Assembly (NCBI RefSeq): GCF_024584515.1
Contig: NZ_CP102173.1
Span: 2,790,001 to 2,854,000 of the forward strand
DNA length: 64,000 nt
Source: Aeromicrobium wangtongii
GTDB taxonomy: Bacteria > Actinomycetota > Actinomycetes > Propionibacteriales > Nocardioidaceae
Direction: 5' to 3'
Position numbers and translations under genes: made by a program. The stretch's first letter is position 1. Each line of letters opens with the position of its first letter. Below, one piece after another: positions 22,761 through 30,650 of this stretch. The notes under the pieces were generated by a model. The model did not search any database. It was not told where the DNA came from and saw only the letters and a program-made list of their open reading frames with translations.

Positions 22761-24113
22761 GTGCCCGACACCCCCGAGAAGGATCCCGCCAAGGGACGGC
22801 CGCTCAACGGCAGCGCGTTCGCCCGCACGGCCCGCCTCGCGTCGCTGCCCGTCGGTTTCGCCGGCCGCACGACCCTCGGTCTGGGCAAGCGCATGGTCGG
22901 CGCCCCCGCCAACCTCGTGATGGACGAGGTGCAGCGCCGCACCGCCGACCAGATCTTCAGCGTCCTGGGTCAGCTCAAGGGTGGCGCGATGAAGTTCGGC
23001 CAGGCCATGAGCATCTTCGAGTCCGCCCTCCCCGAGGAGCTGATCGGGCCCTACCGCGAGACCCTCGTCAAGCTGCAGGACTCCGCGCCGCCGATGCCCC
23101 CGGCGACGGTCCACCGGGTCATGGCCCAGGAGTTCGGCGCCGACTGGCGCGACCGCTTCCCGTCCTTCGAGGACAAGCCGGCCGCATCGGCGTCCATCGG
23201 CCAGGTGCACCGGGCGACGTGGGAGGACGGCCGCGCGGTCGCGGTCAAGCTGCAGTACCCGGGCGCCGCGAAGGCACTGATCTCCGATCTCAAGCAGATC
23301 TCGCGCCTGGCCCGGATGTTCGGCGTCATCGCACCCAACCTCGACGTCAAGCCGCTGGTCAGGGAGCTGCAGGACAGGGTCGCCGAGGAGCTGGACTACA
23401 GCCTCGAGGCCGGCGCCCAGGGCCTCTTCGCCGAGGAGTTCAACGGCGACGCCGACATCGTCATCCCCGAGCCGCTGGCCCACACCGAGCGAGCACTGGT
23501 GTCCACCTGGCTGGAGAGCGACTCCTCCCTCGCCCAGATCATCACCACCGGCAACCAGGAGGAGCGCGACCGCTACGGCGAGGCCTATGTCCGGTTCCTG
23601 TTCGCCGGCCCCAGCCGGGTCGGGATGTTGCACGCCGACCCCCACCCGGGCAACTTCCGGATCATGCCCGACGGACGTCTCGGCGTCGTCGACTTCGGCG
23701 CGGTCGCCCGCCTCCCCGAGGGACTCCCGCTCTCGATGGGCCGGCTGGTGCGGTACGCCGTCGACGACCGCTACGACCTCGTCCTGGAAGGGCTGCGCGA
23801 CGAGGGCTTCCTGAAGAGCGCCTCGGATCTGGACCCCGAGACGATCGCCCGGTACGTCGGTCCGTTCGTCGAGCCGGCCCGGGTCGAGCGGTTCAGCTTC
23901 AGCCGCGAGTGGATGCGGGAGCAGACGCTGCGGGTCAGCGCCCCGACCGCCGAGGGCATGGGCACCGCGATGAAGATCAACCTGCCGCCGCAGTACCTGC
24001 TGATCCACCGGGTCTGGATCGGCGGCATCGGGGTGCTGAGCCAGCTCGGCGCGACCGCACCGTTCCGCCAGATCCTGGAGGAGTCCCTACCGGGATTCGG
24101 CGACGAGGCCTAG
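22761..24113 (+). CDS. ABC1/UbiB/AarF family atypical kinase
   Basis: 450 aa with a GTG start. Family landmarks in order: LKGGAMKFGQAMSIFESALP (KxGQ motif), LQDSAPPMP, ASASIGQVHRAT (Ala-rich nucleotide loop), AVKLQYPG (invariant Lys), EELDYSLEA, MLHADPHPGNFRIM (catalytic loop) and VVDFGAVARLP (metal-binding DFG). The family is tied to isoprenoid quinone synthesis or lipid handling in other bacteria; this organism would use menaquinone. Membrane association is likely though no membrane segment is obvious. The 3' end overlaps uvrD2 by 27 bp in a tail-to-tail arrangement. Confidence 0.92.
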   Translation: MPDTPEKDPAKGRPLNGSAFARTARLASLPVGFAGRTTLGLGKRMVGAPANLVMDEVQRRTADQIFSVLGQLKGGAMKFGQAMSIFESALPEELIGPYRETLVKLQDSAPPMPPATVHRVMAQEFGADWRDRFPSFEDKPAASASIGQVHRATWEDGRAVAVKLQYPGAAKALISDLKQISRLARMFGVIAPNLDVKPLVRELQDRVAEELDYSLEAGAQGLFAEEFNGDADIVIPEPLAHTERALVSTWLESDSSLAQIITTGNQEERDRYGEAYVRFLFAGPSRVGMLHADPHPGNFRIMPDGRLGVVDFGAVARLPEGLPLSMGRLVRYAVDDRYDLVLEGLRDEGFLKSASDLDPETIARYVGPFVEPARVERFSFSREWMREQTLRVSAPTAEGMGTAMKINLPPQYLLIHRVWIGGIGVLSQLGATAPFRQILEESLPGFGDEA

Positions 24114-26138
24114 CACCTCGTCCGCGTACTGGTCCAGCTTGGCCGGCCCGACCCCGGGCAGCCGGGCGAGCTCTGCGGCGTCGGCCGGTTTCGCCTCCGC
24201 GATCGACTGCAGCGTCGCATCGGTGAAGATGACGTAGGCCGGCTTGCCCTGCTCGGTGGCCTGCTCACGGCGCCAGGTGCGCAGCGCCTCGTACAGCTGC
24301 TCGTCGTAGGTCGCGGGGCAGTCCTCGCAGCGTCCGAGCTTGCGATCGGCGACCGCCAGAACCGTGTTGCAGACGCGGCACTTGGCGACCTTGCGCTGGC
24401 GGGCCTGCGAGGAGACCTGACGCGCGGAGTGGTTCGCCGGCAGCAGCGTGTCGAGGAAGCGGGTCGGCTGGCGGTTGCCACGCCCGCCGGCCTTGCGAGC
24501 CGCAGCCCACGAGATCATCAGGTCGTGGCGGGCCCGGGTGACGCCGACGTAGAACAGCCGGCGCTCCTCCTCGACCATCTCCGGGGTGTCGGCGTGGATG
24601 CTGGGCATCATGCCCTCGTGCATGCCGACGCAGAACACGGCGTCCCACTCCAGGCCCTTGGCCGAGTGCAGCGTCGCCAGCGTGACGCCGTCCGCGGCCG
24701 GCGCGTGGGCCTGCTCGATACGGCGGTCGAGATCGGCGACCAGCTCGGTCATGCCGGCGGTCGGGCGTGCCTCGGCCAGGTCGGACGCCATCGAGACGAT
24801 CGCGTGCAGCGACTCCCACCGGTCGCGGACCGCACCGGCCCCGCTGGGCGGCTCGTCGGTGTGCCCCATCGTGGACAGGATCGCGCGGACGTCGTGGACC
24901 AGGTCGGTGCCCTCGGCCTCCTGGGCGCGGGCCGAGCCGCGCAGCAGCGTCACGGCCTGGCGCACCTCGGGCCGGTTGAAGAAGCCCGTGGCACCCCGCA
25001 TGACGTACGGGATGCCGTGCTCGCCCAGCGCCTCCTCGAAGGCCTCCGACTGGGCGTTGATGCGAAACAGGATCGCCATCTCGCGGTACGGGACGCCGCG
25101 GCGGTGCAGCAGCGCGATCTCGCTGGCCACCGCATTGGCCTCGGCGGGCTCGTCGGGGTAGCCGATGTAGCTGACCGGGTCGCCGGGCTCCTGCTGTGAC
25201 TGCAGGCGGATGTCGCCGGTCGTCGGGGTGCGCGCGAACACCGCATTGGCCGCGGCCACGATCTGCGGCGTCGACCGGTAGTTGCGGACCAGCTCGATGC
25301 GCTGGGCGCCCTCGTGGCGGCGGGCGAAGGAGGCCAGGATCTTCGGCGAGGCACCGGCGAACGAGTAGATCGTCTGGCGGGGGTCACCCACCACGCAGAT
25401 GTCGTCGCGACCACCCAGCCACAGCTCGAGCAGCGTCGACTGCAGCGGGTTGACGTCCTGGAACTCATCGACCACGAACCAGCGGTACTGCTGGCGGACA
25501 CGGGCGGCGATCCGCTCGTCATCGGCCAGGATCGCGGCCGTGACCAGCAGGATGTCCTCCATGTCGATGCGGCCGCGCTCGCGCTTGACCTCCTCGTAGG
25601 CGGCCAGGACGTTGGCGACCTCGCCGGGGCTCAGCTCGGCCACCTCACGGCGGGCCGGGCCGGCCGCGTCGGCATACGCCGTCGGGACGATGTTGGAGAC
25701 CTTGGCCCACTCGATCTCGGCGGACAGGTCGCGCAGCAGCGGGGTGTCCGCGCGCTTGCCGAGGCGTCGCACGGCCTCGGCGACCAGGGCGAACTTGGAC
25801 TGCGTGACCTCGGGGAACTCACCGCCGTAGACATGCGGCCAGAAGTACCGGGCCTGCCGCAGCGCCGCGGAGTGGAACGTCCGGGCCTGGACGCCCTCGG
25901 CACCCAGGTCACGCAGCCTCACGCGCATCTCGTTGGCGGCCTTGGTCGTGAAGGTCACCGCGAGGACCTCTGTGGGCTTGTAGACGCCGGTCGCGACCCC
26001 GTAGGCCATGCGGTGGGTGATGGCCCGGGTCTTGCCGGTGCCCGCTCCCGCGATGACGCTCACCGGCCCGCGCAGGGCCAGGGCGACCTCCCGCTGCTCG
26101 GGATCGAGACCGGTCAGCAGGTCGTCGGCGTCGGGCAC
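24087..26138 (-). CDS. uvrD2: ATP-dependent DNA helicase UvrD2
   Basis: 683 aa SF1A helicase. Walker A AGAGTGKT, motif II VVDEFQDVNP, motif III GDPRQTIYSFAGA, motif IV/V TLHSAKGLEWDAVF and motif VI VGVTRARHDL are all present. Behind the motor are a four-cysteine module (CRVC and CEDC) and a C-terminal HRDC domain (AELARLPGVGPAKLDQYADE), the architecture that defines mycobacterial UvrD2. It unwinds 3'-tailed DNA in repair and is essential in mycobacteria, according to published work. It is divergent from mrx1; its own promoter is not clear. Confidence 0.95.
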   Translation of the reverse strand: MPDADDLLTGLDPEQREVALALRGPVSVIAGAGTGKTRAITHRMAYGVATGVYKPTEVLAVTFTTKAANEMRVRLRDLGAEGVQARTFHSAALRQARYFWPHVYGGEFPEVTQSKFALVAEAVRRLGKRADTPLLRDLSAEIEWAKVSNIVPTAYADAAGPARREVAELSPGEVANVLAAYEEVKRERGRIDMEDILLVTAAILADDERIAARVRQQYRWFVVDEFQDVNPLQSTLLELWLGGRDDICVVGDPRQTIYSFAGASPKILASFARRHEGAQRIELVRNYRSTPQIVAAANAVFARTPTTGDIRLQSQQEPGDPVSYIGYPDEPAEANAVASEIALLHRRGVPYREMAILFRINAQSEAFEEALGEHGIPYVMRGATGFFNRPEVRQAVTLLRGSARAQEAEGTDLVHDVRAILSTMGHTDEPPSGAGAVRDRWESLHAIVSMASDLAEARPTAGMTELVADLDRRIEQAHAPAADGVTLATLHSAKGLEWDAVFCVGMHEGMMPSIHADTPEMVEEERRLFYVGVTRARHDLMISWAAARKAGGRGNRQPTRFLDTLLPANHSARQVSSQARQRKVAKCRVCNTVLAVADRKLGRCEDCPATYDEQLYEALRTWRREQATEQGKPAYVIFTDATLQSIAEAKPADAAELARLPGVGPAKLDQYADEVLGLVAESR

Positions 26139-26151
26139 TCAGTCTCCTCGT

Positions 26152-26177
26152 GGAATGGCCATGGGCCACAGTGTGTT
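26152..26177 (+). promoter_or_regulatory. SigH/SigR-type disulfide-stress promoter of mrx1
   Basis: GGAAT (26152-26156), an 18-bp spacer and GTT (26175-26177) match the GGAAY-N18/19-GTT consensus of the oxidative-stress sigma factors SigH (Mycobacterium, Corynebacterium) and SigR (Streptomyces). The predicted start of transcription is about 30 bases before the mrx1 ATG. Confidence 0.8.
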
Positions 26178-26212
26178 GAGATGTCCAGAATAGTCGTCGA
26201 AGGAGACACCCA

Positions 26213-26467
26213 ATGGCCGGCACGTTCACGATGTACTCCACCCCCTGGTGTGGCTACTGCCACCGACTCAAGGGACAGCTGAAGCGCGAGGGCATCAGCT
26301 TCGAGGAGGTCGACATCGAGCAGCAGCCCGAGGCTGCGCAGATCGTCGAGAAGGCCAACAACGGCAACCAGACCGTCCCGACGCTGGTCTTCGAGGACGG
26401 CACCGCGCTGACCAACCCCAGCCTGGCGCAGATCAAGGCCCAGCTCGAGCTCGCGTCCCAGGCCTGA
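26213..26467 (+). CDS. mrx1: Mycoredoxin (glutaredoxin-like, mycothiol-dependent)
   Basis: 84 aa glutaredoxin fold with the redox motif CGYC in MYSTPWCGYCHRLK, the cis-Pro loop QTVPTLVFEDG and the C-terminal helix. CGYC, the length and the place beside uvrD2 match mycoredoxin-1, which removes mycothiol from proteins after oxidative stress. AAGGAG lies 9 bases before the ATG. The SigH/SigR-type promoter just upstream agrees with a thiol-stress role. It converges on nudC across a palindromic repeat cluster. Confidence 0.95.
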   Translation: MAGTFTMYSTPWCGYCHRLKGQLKREGISFEEVDIEQQPEAAQIVEKANNGNQTVPTLVFEDGTALTNPSLAQIKAQLELASQA

Positions 26468-26505
26468 CACCGCACCCCACCTCACCTCACCCGCACCCCA
26501 TCCGC

Positions 26506-26605
26506 TGACGCGTGGGTTGCGCACCGTGACGCGTGGGTTAGCGCGACGCCAACCCACGCGTCGGCGTGCGCAACCCACGCGCCAGCGTGCGCAACCCACG
26601 CGTCA
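26506..26605. repeat. Five-copy inverted/direct repeat cluster between mrx1 and nudC
   Basis: The core TGACGCGTGGGTTGCGCAC occurs as two forward copies (26506-26524 and, varied, 26527-26544) and three reverse copies (26551-26562 partial, 26566-26584, 26587-26605). The last one covers the nudC stop codon. The forward and reverse arms could fold into alternative hairpins. It may act as a bidirectional terminator between the convergent genes, but there is no U-tract. Confidence 0.8.
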
Positions 26606-27469
26606 CCAGGTGCCGTGGATGGCGCCCTGGTGCCACTGCTGCAGGAGCCAGCGGGAGATCGAGACGTTCGGCGGGAGCAGCAGATCGCTGGACGCGGTCA
26701 TCGCGGTGACCTCGTCGCGGCTGAACCACCGGGCCTCGGCGATCTCGTCGTGGTCGACGTGGATGTCGGTGCTCAGCGCCTCGCCGAAGAATCCCAGCAT
26801 CAGGCTGGACGGGAACGGCCACGGCTGGCTCGACGCGTAGCGGACCTCGCCGACCTCGATGCCGACCTCCTCCATGACCTCACGGCGCACTGCGTCGTCG
26901 AGCGCCTCCCCCGGTTCGACGAATCCGGCCAGCGTCGAGAACCGTCCCTCGGGCCACACCGGCTGGCGACCCAGCAGCGCACGATCGTCCCCGTCGGTGA
27001 TCAGCATGATCACGGCCGGATCGGTGCGTGGGAAGTGGTGGCCGCCGCAGGCCGGGCACACGCGGACGTGCCCGGCCTTCGCCACATCGGTCGGGTGCCC
27101 GCACCGGGCGCAGAAGGTGTGCGTCTGGTGCCACCGGGCGATGCCGACGGCGTGCACCGCCAGCGATGCCTCGTCGGGCGCGATGGTCGGGCCGATCACC
27201 CGCAGGCTGGCCGGGTCGAGCTCGGCCGGGACCCGGTCGACCATGACGGCGGCGTACCGCTGGTCGCCCTGGGTGCCGAGGAAGATCGCGTCCCCCTGCG
27301 GCGCCTCCTCCAGCGTGACCCAGCGAAGGCCGCGCCCGCCGACGGTCGCGACGTGCTCGCCGCCGATCACCAGCACCTTGACGTCGGGACCACCGCCCCG
27401 ACGCCAGGCGTCATCCTTGCGAAGATGTGCGGCGCGATCGTGCTGGGCGTGTTCGAAGGCGAAGTCCAC
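26603..27469 (-). CDS. nudC: NAD(+) diphosphatase / RNA deNADding-type NUDIX enzyme NudC
   Basis: 288 aa. A zinc ribbon (CARCGH and CPACGG) is followed by the Nudix box GFVEPGEALDDAVRREVMEE and the SQPWPFPSSLM motif that marks NADH pyrophosphatases. The N-terminal domain is also present, so the length is normal. It hydrolyses NADH to NMNH and AMP. The GTG at 27469 leaves a 19-bp gap to the adnB stop; no clear ribosome binding site is seen, so translation may depend on adnB. Its stop codon lies inside a repeat copy. Confidence 0.93.
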   Translation of the reverse strand: MDFAFEHAQHDRAAHLRKDDAWRRGGGPDVKVLVIGGEHVATVGGRGLRWVTLEEAPQGDAIFLGTQGDQRYAAVMVDRVPAELDPASLRVIGPTIAPDEASLAVHAVGIARWHQTHTFCARCGHPTDVAKAGHVRVCPACGGHHFPRTDPAVIMLITDGDDRALLGRQPVWPEGRFSTLAGFVEPGEALDDAVRREVMEEVGIEVGEVRYASSQPWPFPSSLMLGFFGEALSTDIHVDHDEIAEARWFSRDEVTAMTASSDLLLPPNVSISRWLLQQWHQGAIHGTW

Positions 27470-27488
27470 GCCCTTGACAGTAGTGCGG

Positions 27489-30400
27489 TCAGGCCAGCCC
27501 GAGCCGCTGCTCGAGCTCGGCCCGGTCCGGCAGGTCGGTGAACCGCTTCACCTCGCCCAGGCGCACGTAGTAGAAGACGCCGGTCACGCAGGACGGATCG
27601 ACGCCGCGCAGCTCGGCCCAGGCAAGCCGGTAGATGGCCAGCTGCAAGGGATCGGCGTTCGCCGACCGGTTGGTCTTCCAGTCGACGACCTCGAATCCGT
27701 CGGACGTCTCGTAGACCGCGTCGATGCGCCCCATGACCTGCTGGCCGCCCAGCAGGATCGAGAACGGCACCTCGGCCCACTGGGGGGGCTTGTCCGCGTA
27801 CGGCCCCTCGTCGAACAGCTCGGTCAGCTCGCGCAGCTCGGCATCTGACTGGATGTGGGGGTCGGCCTGTCCGGGCAGGTCCGTCGGGTCCAGCAGGGTC
27901 TGCTGACCGAACCGCGCCTCGACCCAGGCGTGGAAGCGGGTGCCGAACCGGGCCGCCGACGAGGGCCGGCGTGGCATGGGCCGGGCCAGGTGGCGCGCGA
28001 ACGCCGCCGGATCGGACTCCAGCTCGAGCGCGGCCGTCGCCGAGATGGTCGGCGGCAGGCTCACGCTGCGCACGGGGTCGGCGGCCCGTTCAGCCTCGGC
28101 GATGAGCATCTCCAGCTCCCCCTCGATGACGTCGAGCTCGCGCAGGGCCGCGTGGTCCTCCGGCAGCGGCTGGGGCCGTTCGGGCACGATCCCGTCCAGG
28201 TGCGCCTCGACCAGATCGGCCAGCATCCTGCGCCGGTCGAGCCGCGGGAGGCCGGCCGGCCATGCCATCCGGTCCTGCAGCTCGGTCATCGGGTTGACCG
28301 CATCGGGCTCGGGCTGCGGCTCCCACAGGCGGACCTCGCCAGCGCCGGAGGCGACGACCCAGTCGCGGGTGCCCAGCAAGAAGGACGAGGGACCACGGGC
28401 GCCGACCTGCGTGCGCCCCCACCAGTGGCCCGACAGGTGCAGATCGTGCTTGGCGCGGGTGTAGGCGACGTATCCGAGCCGACGCTCCTCCATCAGGGCG
28501 TCGGCCTTGTTCGCCGCGGCGAACACCTTCTCGGCCGCAGCCGTGTAGTCCTCGAGATCGGGGACGTTCGCCGCGTCGCCGCGCAGCGGCACCGGCAGCA
28601 CCGACGGGCTGGAGAACCAGCGGTTGCGGCCCTTGCCACCGGGAAAGACCTTCGCGGACAGGAAGGGCACGAACACGGTGTGCCACTCCAGGCCCTTGGC
28701 CTTGTGGACCGTCAACAGCTTGACCGAGTCGGCGGTGGACGGCGTGGAGACCTCCATGCCGTCGTTGAACTCCTCCTCGGCCGCCAGGTACGCCAGCAGA
28801 CCCGACAGCGAGGCGAACCGGTCCTCCTCGGCGTAGGCGGCGATCGCATCGTGCAGCAGGGCCAGGTTGTCCAGACCGCTGGGATGCCCGACCGCCTCGA
28901 GCTCGACGTCGAGGTCGAGCGCGTACATCGCCCGGCGGGCGAGCTCGGGCAGCGGTTCGCCGACGTGGCGACGCAGCCCGGCGACCATCCGGCTCAGCGA
29001 GCTGAACCGGACGCGTGCCTCGGTCGAGTACGACAGGTCGCCCGGATCCTCGACCGCATCGGCCAGCGACACGATCTCGGTCGGGTCGGCACCCTCGACG
29101 GCACGGGCCAGCTGGGCCATCAGGTGGTCGTCGGACACGTGACCGGCCACGCGTCCGCTCAGTGCCAGCGCCCGGCGGCCCAGCAGCCGCAGGTCGCGCT
29201 GACCGATGCGCCAGCGGGGCCCCGTGAGGAGTCGCAGCATCGCGGGGTTGTCCGTGACGTCGTCGAGCACGCCGAGCAGCGCCAGCAGGTCCTGGACCTC
29301 AGGCTGCGACAGCAGCCCGGACAGGCCGACCACCTCGAAGGGCACACCCGCGGTGCGCAGGGCTCGGACGATCGCGTCGTTCTCGCGGGTGATGCGCACC
29401 AGGATGGCGATCTCGCTACGTGGCACCCCGTTGGCGACGGCCTTCTGGACCTGCACGACGAGATCGTCGATCTCGTCGGCGACGGTCTCGTGCAGGGCGA
29501 CCGACACGTGGCCGTCGGGGCTGTCGGCGTGGGCCGCCAACGGCTGCACGACCTCGGAGGTCGCGTAGAAGTCGGCGGCCAGGTCGTTGGCGGCGCCGAT
29601 GACACCCACGGCGCAGCGCCGGCTCTCGACCAGCGCGTACGGGACACCCGGCGCCCCGTCGGCGGCCGGGAAGTCGGTCAGGAACTCGGTCAGGTTGCCC
29701 GACGCCGCGCCGCGCCAGCCGTAGATGCCCTGCGCCGGGTCACCGACCGCCGTCAGGCTCGGCGCGTCATCGCGTCCCGGCGCCCAGGCGAACAGGTGCT
29801 GCAGCAGATCGCGCTGGGCGACGGAGGTGTCCTGGTACTCGTCGAGCAGGACCGCGTCGTACCGGCCGCGCAGCTCGGCGCCGACGTCCTCGATCTCGGA
29901 CAGCTCGGCGCCCCAGGCCATCTGGTCGGAGAAGTCCATGACGCCGTCGCGCATCTTGGCTGCGCGGTACAGGTCGACCAAGCGGCTGAGCTCGATGCGG
30001 CGCTGGCTGGCCTCCACGACGGCCTTGTGCAGCGCGTAGGCCTTGTCGGCCTTGGCCACCTCGGCGATGACCTCGGTGTCGAACCGGCGCAGCTCGTCGG
30101 TGCCGACCAGGTGATCGGACAGCTGGCCGTCCAGCACCATCGTCTGGTTGATCAGGGTCGGGACGTGGGTCGACACGTGCCGCAGCGGCTGGTCGTACGC
30201 CTCGACGACGCGCGCCATGCGCTGGAACCGTGAGGCGTCCGACAGGATCCGCAGGTCGGTCTCGCGACCCAGGCGCAGACCGTGCTCGGTGATGAGGGTG
30301 CCGGCGAAGGCGTGGTACGTGGACGTCAGCGGATCGGCGGGCGCCTCGTCGGCGTCGGCCAGCAGGGCGGCCAGTGCCCGCCGCACCCGCATGCCCAGCT

Positions 30401-30650
30401 CGGCGGCCGCCTTGTTGGTGAACGTCAGTCCCAGGATGCGGTCGGGCTCCAGGCCGTGGTGGCCGACGAGCCACACGACGCGCGCCGCCATGACGGTCGT
30501 CTTGCCCGATCCTGCGCCGGCGATGATGACCGACGGGCGGTCCAGCGGCGCCGTGATGGCCTCGACCTGCGGCGGCGAGAACGCGAACGGGCCCCCGAAC
30601 AGGCGCGAGAACACCGCGTCGAGGTCATCCATCGTCTCCAGGCGTGTCAT
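27489..30650 (-). CDS. adnB: Helicase-nuclease AdnB (AdnAB DNA end-resection motor-nuclease)
   Basis: 1053 aa. Motor: IIAGAGSGKTTV (Walker A), VLLDEYQDTSVAQRDLLQ (motif II), AVGDPAQGIYGWRGA, LLTVHKAKGLEW, YVAYTRAKHDL. The C-terminal RecB-type nuclease shows GRIDAVYETSDGFEVVDWKT, with the acidic residues and DWKT lysine. In mycobacteria AdnB is the leading motor of the AdnAB heterodimer that resects double-strand breaks. The start overlaps the adnA stop by ATGA. The K+-channel gene found between adnB and nudC in M. tuberculosis is absent here. Confidence 0.93.
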   Translation of the reverse strand: MTRLETMDDLDAVFSRLFGGPFAFSPPQVEAITAPLDRPSVIIAGAGSGKTTVMAARVVWLVGHHGLEPDRILGLTFTNKAAAELGMRVRRALAALLADADEAPADPLTSTYHAFAGTLITEHGLRLGRETDLRILSDASRFQRMARVVEAYDQPLRHVSTHVPTLINQTMVLDGQLSDHLVGTDELRRFDTEVIAEVAKADKAYALHKAVVEASQRRIELSRLVDLYRAAKMRDGVMDFSDQMAWGAELSEIEDVGAELRGRYDAVLLDEYQDTSVAQRDLLQHLFAWAPGRDDAPSLTAVGDPAQGIYGWRGAASGNLTEFLTDFPAADGAPGVPYALVESRRCAVGVIGAANDLAADFYATSEVVQPLAAHADSPDGHVSVALHETVADEIDDLVVQVQKAVANGVPRSEIAILVRITRENDAIVRALRTAGVPFEVVGLSGLLSQPEVQDLLALLGVLDDVTDNPAMLRLLTGPRWRIGQRDLRLLGRRALALSGRVAGHVSDDHLMAQLARAVEGADPTEIVSLADAVEDPGDLSYSTEARVRFSSLSRMVAGLRRHVGEPLPELARRAMYALDLDVELEAVGHPSGLDNLALLHDAIAAYAEEDRFASLSGLLAYLAAEEEFNDGMEVSTPSTADSVKLLTVHKAKGLEWHTVFVPFLSAKVFPGGKGRNRWFSSPSVLPVPLRGDAANVPDLEDYTAAAEKVFAAANKADALMEERRLGYVAYTRAKHDLHLSGHWWGRTQVGARGPSSFLLGTRDWVVASGAGEVRLWEPQPEPDAVNPMTELQDRMAWPAGLPRLDRRRMLADLVEAHLDGIVPERPQPLPEDHAALRELDVIEGELEMLIAEAERAADPVRSVSLPPTISATAALELESDPAAFARHLARPMPRRPSSAARFGTRFHAWVEARFGQQTLLDPTDLPGQADPHIQSDAELRELTELFDEGPYADKPPQWAEVPFSILLGGQQVMGRIDAVYETSDGFEVVDWKTNRSANADPLQLAIYRLAWAELRGVDPSCVTGVFYYVRLGEVKRFTDLPDRAELEQRLGLA

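Noticed and set aside
26506-26605. CRISPR-like array
   Set aside because: Copies are in both orientations, spacing is irregular (2 to 6 bases for most), there are no spacers of constant length and no cas genes.
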